This document shows positions 5,771 to 9,441 of a stretch of 9,441 nt of DNA, piece after piece. Below the pieces are notes generated by a model. It was not told where the DNA came from. It saw nothing but the letters and a program-made list of their open reading frames with translations, and searched no databases. The DNA is taken from positions 1 through 9,441 of the forward strand of contig DAIDTL010000034.1 in NCBI GenBank assembly GCA_027457225.1. Reading direction: 5' to 3'. Within the stretch, counting starts at the first letter, position 1, and the number at the start of each line of letters is the position of its first letter. The DNA comes from Ferrovaceae bacterium. Lineage in GTDB: Bacteria > Pseudomonadota > Gammaproteobacteria > Burkholderiales > Ferrovaceae. Made by a program: the position numbers and the translations under genes.

Positions 5771-5797
5771 CACGAAGCCTCACGTAGATCTTCGTGA
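5771..5797. repeat. Inverted repeat in the convergent buf/ubi spacer
   Basis: CACGAAG (5771-5777) and CTTCGTG (5790-5796) form a 7-base inverted repeat with a 12-base loop. Nested within it, TCACGTAGATCTTCGTGA (5780-5797) is an 18-base palindrome apart from one T-T mismatched pair. It lies between the 3' ends of two convergent operons, where a transcription stop is expected. Neither side has a T-run directly after the stem (the T6 run near 5740 is far away), so intrinsic terminator activity is doubtful; an operator-like site is the alternative. The rest of the spacer (5675-5836) holds nothing I recognise. Confidence 0.4.
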
Positions 5798-5836
5798 TCC
5801 ATAATCGATTTGTGGACAGTAATCGCTATTTACGGT

Positions 5837-6361
5837 TTATTTACTGCGTGCATCATGCGCTGCTTGCGCAAATCGAGCCAGATGGTTGAGGGTGATGCGC
5901 AGTCCGGGCGTCAATCGCTCCCAAGGGAGTTGATCCAACACGTTGCGAGTTTCCAGCCCCAAGGCGGTATCCCCGGTCATGGTGAGTCGTCGCTGAAAAA
6001 ACAAGGTGTCTGCATCTTCCAGTTGGCTTGCCAGCAATAACAAGTCGAGGACGCGGCCGCAGATCGTCGCTTCAGCCGTTGTATCCACAGGAAGTGCCTG
6101 CAGACGCGGACCCTCGCCCATGAAGACCCATCGCAATCCCAGATCTTCCACTTCGATGGCCAACCGCCGCCGTTCCAAAAAATGCAGCGTAGCGGGGGGC
6201 AGTGTGGAGAGGACCAGACGATTCATCAGGCCGGTCAGCACCCGCCCTTGCCAGTTGGCAGAGACCAGGCGCAAACCGCATGCCAGCACTCGTGGAGGTG
6301 GCAACAAGCGCAGCATGGGTCTGGGGATATTCTCCGGGGTTAATAAGTGTGACAAAGACAT
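5837..6361 (-). CDS. ubiT: UbiT, SCP2-domain accessory factor for O2-independent ubiquinone synthesis
   Basis: A 174-residue protein, the same length as the E. coli protein. An amphipathic N-terminal helix region (MSLSHLLTPENIPRPMLRLLP) precedes the SCP2 lipid-binding domain at about 45-155, with LPPATLHFLERRRLAIEVED, the family-typical LEDADTLFFQRRLTMTGDTALGLE stretch and LGLRWVF. SCP2 domains bind lipids; UbiT is required for anaerobic ubiquinone formation, probably by handling the prenylated intermediates. The frame is open further upstream (to 6493), but that part overlaps ubiV and shows no family similarity. The start at 6361 gives family length and has GGAG ten bases upstream. It is the last gene of the ubiD-U-V-T series, 25 bases after ubiV. 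Confidence 0.92.
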   Translation of the reverse strand: MSLSHLLTPENIPRPMLRLLPPPRVLACGLRLVSANWQGRVLTGLMNRLVLSTLPPATLHFLERRRLAIEVEDLGLRWVFMGEGPRLQALPVDTTAEATICGRVLDLLLLASQLEDADTLFFQRRLTMTGDTALGLETRNVLDQLPWERLTPGLRITLNHLARFAQAAHDARSK

Positions 6362-6386
6362 GGCGGTCAGGCTCCAGCGTAATTGG

Positions 6387-7271
6387 TCAAAGTTCCAGGG
6401 TGTTGATTTGTGCCATTCCGGCACCCCCGTGCCAATATCCATTGCAATCCCCATGACGCGCTGGAGGTGTTCGGGTTGACAAGGCTTCGGCAAAGCGCCG
6501 AACCACGAGATCAGTGTCCTGCCGCTGCGGTGTGATGCGCAGGTAATCTACTTCAAGCTTCGCCAGTTCGTTTAACTCAGGACCCAAGTCGCAGCATGCG
6601 GCACTCTGCACCTGAATGCCGTTGATGCATAGAAACGGTTGGCTTTCTCGCGTTTCCACCAATAATCCATCCGGGTATTCCAGACAGCATAATCCACAGT
6701 CGTCCTTAGCCAGGTTATGGGCACGAGCGGTGAAACAACGTGCAGAGTAGGCCAGCGGTATTCTTCCCCACACCAACACCTCTAATTCTGGAAAAGGCTG
6801 CGCCGCAAGACGAGCCTGCCGCTGCAAGGCTTCCAACTGTTGTGCTCCCTGGTCCACACTCAGCACCAGACGGGTCAACCCGCACCGTTGCAGCAGGGCG
6901 AGTGCTTCATGATTGTAAATATTGAGGGTAGGGCCGGCAATGAATGGAACCTGATGTTCGTGACAGAGCTGCACAGCGGACAGGTCATTGGCCTCTACTT
7001 TGAATTTTTTATTGTCCACCAGATGCGCCAGGGTGGCGAGGTCAGATTCCGCTTCAATCAGAGCCAGCGAGGACAGGACGACTTCACGACCCTGATCCGC
7101 CAGAGTCTCGGCCAGAGCGAGCCAATCGCGCAGACGGAGTTCGCGACGTTTACTGCAGACCGTTTCGCCCAGATAGAACACATCAACGGGCCAGCCTGCA
7201 GCGGCCCGATAGAAATCGAGGACTTCGGATTTTTTCCAGAAATACTGCAGTGGTCCCAGACTGATTTTCAT
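6387..7271 (-). CDS. ubiV: UbiV, U32-family Fe-S protein for O2-independent ubiquinone hydroxylation
   Basis: A 294-residue U32 peptidase-like protein (formerly YhbV-type). It begins MKISLGPLQYFW and contains YLGETVCSKRRE (C39), KVEAND, IAGPTLNIYN, VWGRIPLAYSARCFTARAHN (C179) and KDDCGLCCLEYP (C192, C196). C39, C179, C192 and C196 match the CxnCx12CxxxC arrangement that holds the UbiV 4Fe-4S cluster. UbiV works as a heterodimer with UbiU, hydroxylating the ubiquinone ring without oxygen (prephenate is the reported oxygen donor in E. coli). The open frame runs upstream to 7646, but that part only shadows ubiU. The true ATG at 7271 has CCGGAG seven bases before it and follows the ubiU stop by 34 bases. 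All four ligands are intact, so the protein should be functional. Confidence 0.95.
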   Translation of the reverse strand: MKISLGPLQYFWKKSEVLDFYRAAAGWPVDVFYLGETVCSKRRELRLRDWLALAETLADQGREVVLSSLALIEAESDLATLAHLVDNKKFKVEANDLSAVQLCHEHQVPFIAGPTLNIYNHEALALLQRCGLTRLVLSVDQGAQQLEALQRQARLAAQPFPELEVLVWGRIPLAYSARCFTARAHNLAKDDCGLCCLEYPDGLLVETRESQPFLCINGIQVQSAACCDLGPELNELAKLEVDYLRITPQRQDTDLVVRRFAEALSTRTPPARHGDCNGYWHGGAGMAQINTLEL

Positions 7272-7305
7272 GCATGACTCCGGATAATGGACGTTGTGCC
7301 GAGGG

Positions 7306-8307
7306 TTAATGCCAGGGTCGGTGGTAGGGGCCCAAGGTGGTTTGGTGTCCTTCGGCCACGTGAGTGAGCGCAGCTTGCCATTCAGGGCGTACCACAAAGG
7401 GTTCCTGCTGCTGGAGGGCATCCAGCGCTTGACGCCAGACACGGGTGACTTTGGCGACATAGGCGGGCCCACGCTGGCGCCCTTCGATCTTAAGCGCCAC
7501 CACACCGGCCTTGGCAAGACGCGGCAGCAATGAAAGGGTATTGAGGCTGGTGGGTTCTTCCAGGGCGTAGAACAAGGCTCCGCCCGCCAGATAGCGTCCC
7601 TTGCAAACCGTGGGGTAACTGGCAGACTCTCCGGCCTTGAACTCATCGATCAGTACCTTGTTAAGGCGCACCCGGCGCTGATCACCTGGGAGTTCTTCCC
7701 AATGGACATGATGCGCCGGAGAACAAACCCCATGACAGTTGGGAGATTGGCCGGTGACATAACTCGACAAATGGCATCGTCCTTCCACCATGATGCACAG
7801 GCTCCCGAAGGCAAACACTTCGATACCCACCGGAGATTTTTCGCAAACCCGCTCTACTTGGGCAAGCGACAGTACACGTGGCAGCACGGCTCGGGCAATG
7901 CCGAATTGCTCATGAAAAAAGCGCAGGGCGGCCGGGCTGGTGGCCGAGCCCTGAACCGACAGATGGCGCGGCGTGCCGGGATAATGGCGGGCTGCGTAAT
8001 CCAGCAAGGACATTTCGGCGATGATCAAGGCATCGACGCCGGCATTAGCGGCGGTATCGATACTGTTTTTCCATAGCGCCATATGATCCGACGTGGGATA
8101 GGTATTCAAAGCCAGGTAGATTTTGCACCCGCGCGCATGGGCCTGGTTCACAGCTTCGGCCAAAGCCTCCGGAGTAAAATTGAGGCCGGGGAACGCGCGC
8201 GCATTGGTGGAATTGCGCAACCCCAGATAGACGGCATCGGCACCTTGTTCCAATGCTGCAGCCAGCGCAGCTTGACTCCCGGCGGGGCAGACAAGTTCCA
8301 TGGTCAT
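7306..8307 (-). CDS. ubiU: UbiU, U32-family Fe-S protein for O2-independent ubiquinone hydroxylation
   Basis: A 333-residue U32-family protein with strong similarity to E. coli UbiU along its whole length: [52 protein letters not shown] and [19 protein letters not shown], then [30 protein letters not shown] and [11 protein letters not shown]. The 4Fe-4S ligands are C171, C178, C195 and C235, at the same spacing as in E. coli; an extra cysteine at 191 is nearby. It forms the UbiU-UbiV complex that performs anaerobic hydroxylation. The ATG overlaps the ubiD stop (ATGA), with GAAGGA seven bases upstream; a second in-frame ATG two codons later is an alternative. The overlap with ubiD points to co-transcription and coupling. 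Confidence 0.96.
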   Translation of the reverse strand: MTMELVCPAGSQAALAAALEQGADAVYLGLRNSTNARAFPGLNFTPEALAEAVNQAHARGCKIYLALNTYPTSDHMALWKNSIDTAANAGVDALIIAEMSLLDYAARHYPGTPRHLSVQGSATSPAALRFFHEQFGIARAVLPRVLSLAQVERVCEKSPVGIEVFAFGSLCIMVEGRCHLSSYVTGQSPNCHGVCSPAHHVHWEELPGDQRRVRLNKVLIDEFKAGESASYPTVCKGRYLAGGALFYALEEPTSLNTLSLLPRLAKAGVVALKIEGRQRGPAYVAKVTRVWRQALDALQQQEPFVVRPEWQAALTHVAEGHQTTLGPYHRPWH

Positions 8308-9441
8308 GAGGCTTCCTTCGTGAAGAGTCGTTGCCAGAGGGATTCCATACGAGCTGCCACTGCTTGGTCGGGTACGATGGGACGCCCCCAGGAACGATGG
8401 GTTTCACCCGGCCACTTGTGGGTGGCATCGAGTCCCATTTTGCGTCCCAGGCCGGGTTCCGGGCTGGCAAAGTCCAGGTAATCAATAGGGGTGTTCTCGA
8501 TGAGCAGGCAATCTCGGACCGGATCCATGCGCGTAGAAATGGCCCAGATGACTTCGGCCCAGTTGCGAATATCAATGTCTTCATCGACCACGATCACGAA
8601 TTTGGTATAGGTAAACTGGCGCAACCAGGACCAGATACCCATCATGATGCGACGGGCGTGTCCCGGGTATTGTTTATGCAGACTGACCACCGCGATCCGG
8701 TAGGAACAAGCTTCCGGAGGCAGGTAGAAATCCCGGATCTCGGGAAAGACACGGGTCAGGATAGGGACAAAAATATCGTTGAGGGCGTGGGCCAATACCG
8801 ATGGTTCGTCAAGCGGGGCGCGGCCCATATAGCTGCAGTGATATATGGCGTCCCGTCGCAAGCTCATACGCTCGATGGTGAATACGGGAAATTCTGCCTG
8901 GCTGTTGTAGTAGCCCGTGTGGTCGCCAAAGGGCCCTTCCAGTGCCCGATCATTGGGGTAGATGTGGCCTTCCAGGACAATCTCGGCACCAGCAGGGGCA
9001 TCCAGGTTGGTCAGATGACCGCGACGCAGGGATGTGGATTGACCGCGCAACAATCCGGCAAATTCGTATTCGGAAAGACTGTCAGGCACCGGCGCCACTG
9101 CAGCCAGAAGCGTGCACGGGTCGGCACCCAGGGCCACCATCACAGGAAACTGTTTATCGGGATGGCGCGCGGTCCAGTCTGCATGATCCAGTGCGCCGCC
9201 CCGATGGGCCAGCCAGCGCATGATGACGCGATTGCGGCCGATTACCTGCTGCCGGTAGACGGCCACATTCTGGCGCTCCTGGCGCAATCCCCGGGTGATG
9301 ACCAGGCCGAAGGTGATCAGGCGCCCGGCATCTTCAGGCCAGCACTGCTGGATGGGTAGCAGGGCGAGATCAATGTCAGGACCTTCCAGAACCTGTTCTT
9401 CAAAAGCGGCATGAGCCACTGTATGGGGGCGGACATGGGCC
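8304..9441 (-). CDS. ubiD: UbiD, prFMN-dependent 4-hydroxy-3-polyprenylbenzoate decarboxylase (5'-truncated)
   Basis: The C-terminal 378 residues or so of UbiD are present; the frame runs open off the right edge, so roughly the first 115-120 of about 495 residues are missing. It decarboxylates the polyprenylated 4-hydroxybenzoate intermediate using prenylated FMN supplied by UbiX. Conserved stretches include [72 protein letters not shown] and [13 protein letters not shown] (acidic residues of the E-x-E-type active site region), then [50 protein letters not shown] and [14 protein letters not shown] near the end. Its stop overlaps the ubiU start by four bases, placing the aerobic/anaerobic decarboxylase in one operon with the O2-independent hydroxylase genes. 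Any internal start, such as the GTG at 9419, would be an artefact of the window edge. Confidence 0.96.
   Translation of the reverse strand, partial: AHVRPHTVAHAAFEEQVLEGPDIDLALLPIQQCWPEDAGRLITFGLVITRGLRQERQNVAVYRQQVIGRNRVIMRWLAHRGGALDHADWTARHPDKQFPVMVALGADPCTLLAAVAPVPDSLSEYEFAGLLRGQSTSLRRGHLTNLDAPAGAEIVLEGHIYPNDRALEGPFGDHTGYYNSQAEFPVFTIERMSLRRDAIYHCSYMGRAPLDEPSVLAHALNDIFVPILTRVFPEIRDFYLPPEACSYRIAVVSLHKQYPGHARRIMMGIWSWLRQFTYTKFVIVVDEDIDIRNWAEVIWAISTRMDPVRDCLLIENTPIDYLDFASPEPGLGRKMGLDATHKWPGETHRSWGRPIVPDQAVAARMESLWQRLFTKEAS

Noticed and set aside
6362..6493. N-terminal extension of the ubiT frame, 44 residues
   Set aside because: It overlaps the ubiV 3' end, would exceed family length, and is an out-of-frame reading of ubiV.
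7272..7646. N-terminal extension of the ubiV frame, about 125 residues
   Set aside because: It overlaps the end of ubiU in another frame, shows no family similarity, and UbiV homologues start at MKISLGP, where a good ribosome site lies.
8331..9359. A 342-codon plus-strand open frame opposite ubiD
   Set aside because: The minus strand here encodes UbiD with family motifs from end to end; the plus-strand translation has no recognisable domain and is a GC-rich antisense shadow.
1..9441. CRISPR arrays, tRNA or rRNA genes, insertion sequences
   Set aside because: No regularly spaced direct repeats, cloverleaf-like or rRNA sequence, transposase motif or terminal inverted repeats were seen.

Overview
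The window looks like chromosomal DNA of a Gram-negative proteobacterium, most likely beta- or gamma-class. It carries the oxygen-independent ubiquinone genes ubiD-ubiU-ubiV-ubiT, a copper-type bufferin operon with an ECF sigma factor, and good AAGGAG-type ribosome binding sites. The species cannot be named from the sequence. By eye, the two flanks are more GC-rich than the central block (about 2.3-5.8 kb), which fits an accessory module between other genes.

Left part (1-2.1 kb, minus strand): an ECF42-type sigma factor with a long helical C-terminal extension is followed by two tandem YCII/DGPF-domain proteins, the second cut by the window edge. This sigma/DGPF pairing is a recognised conserved context of unknown physiological role.

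Centre (2.26-5.67 kb): a self-contained stress/metal module. On the minus strand lie a second, ordinary-size ECF sigma factor and a 59-residue soluble zinc-finger (ZAS) anti-sigma factor, overlapping by 14 bases. Divergently, on the plus strand, lie a 40-residue Cys/Met-rich single-span membrane microprotein, a bufferin precursor peptide (DUF2282), its MNIO maturase (DUF692), the DUF2063 partner and a DoxX membrane protein. The last four genes overlap at every junction. The arrangement resembles the neisserial RpoE-MseR locus and the caulobacterial buf operons.

The main new observation is a 30-base promoter-like element, TGTAAGGA-N14-CGACTAA, present three times with identical spacing: before the microprotein, before the bufferin gene, and inside the sigma gene pointing at the anti-sigma gene. 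It is probably the recognition site of the neighbouring sigma factor. It suggests a small regulon with a built-in feedback promoter for the anti-sigma factor.

Right part (5.84-9.44 kb, minus strand): ubiD (5' end outside the window), ubiU, ubiV and ubiT form a compact operon. UbiD decarboxylates the polyprenyl-hydroxybenzoate intermediate. UbiU and UbiV are Fe-S proteins for O2-independent ring hydroxylation, and UbiT is the SCP2 lipid-binding accessory factor. The organism can therefore probably make ubiquinone without oxygen. The buf operon and the ubi operon converge on a 162-base spacer that holds an inverted repeat.
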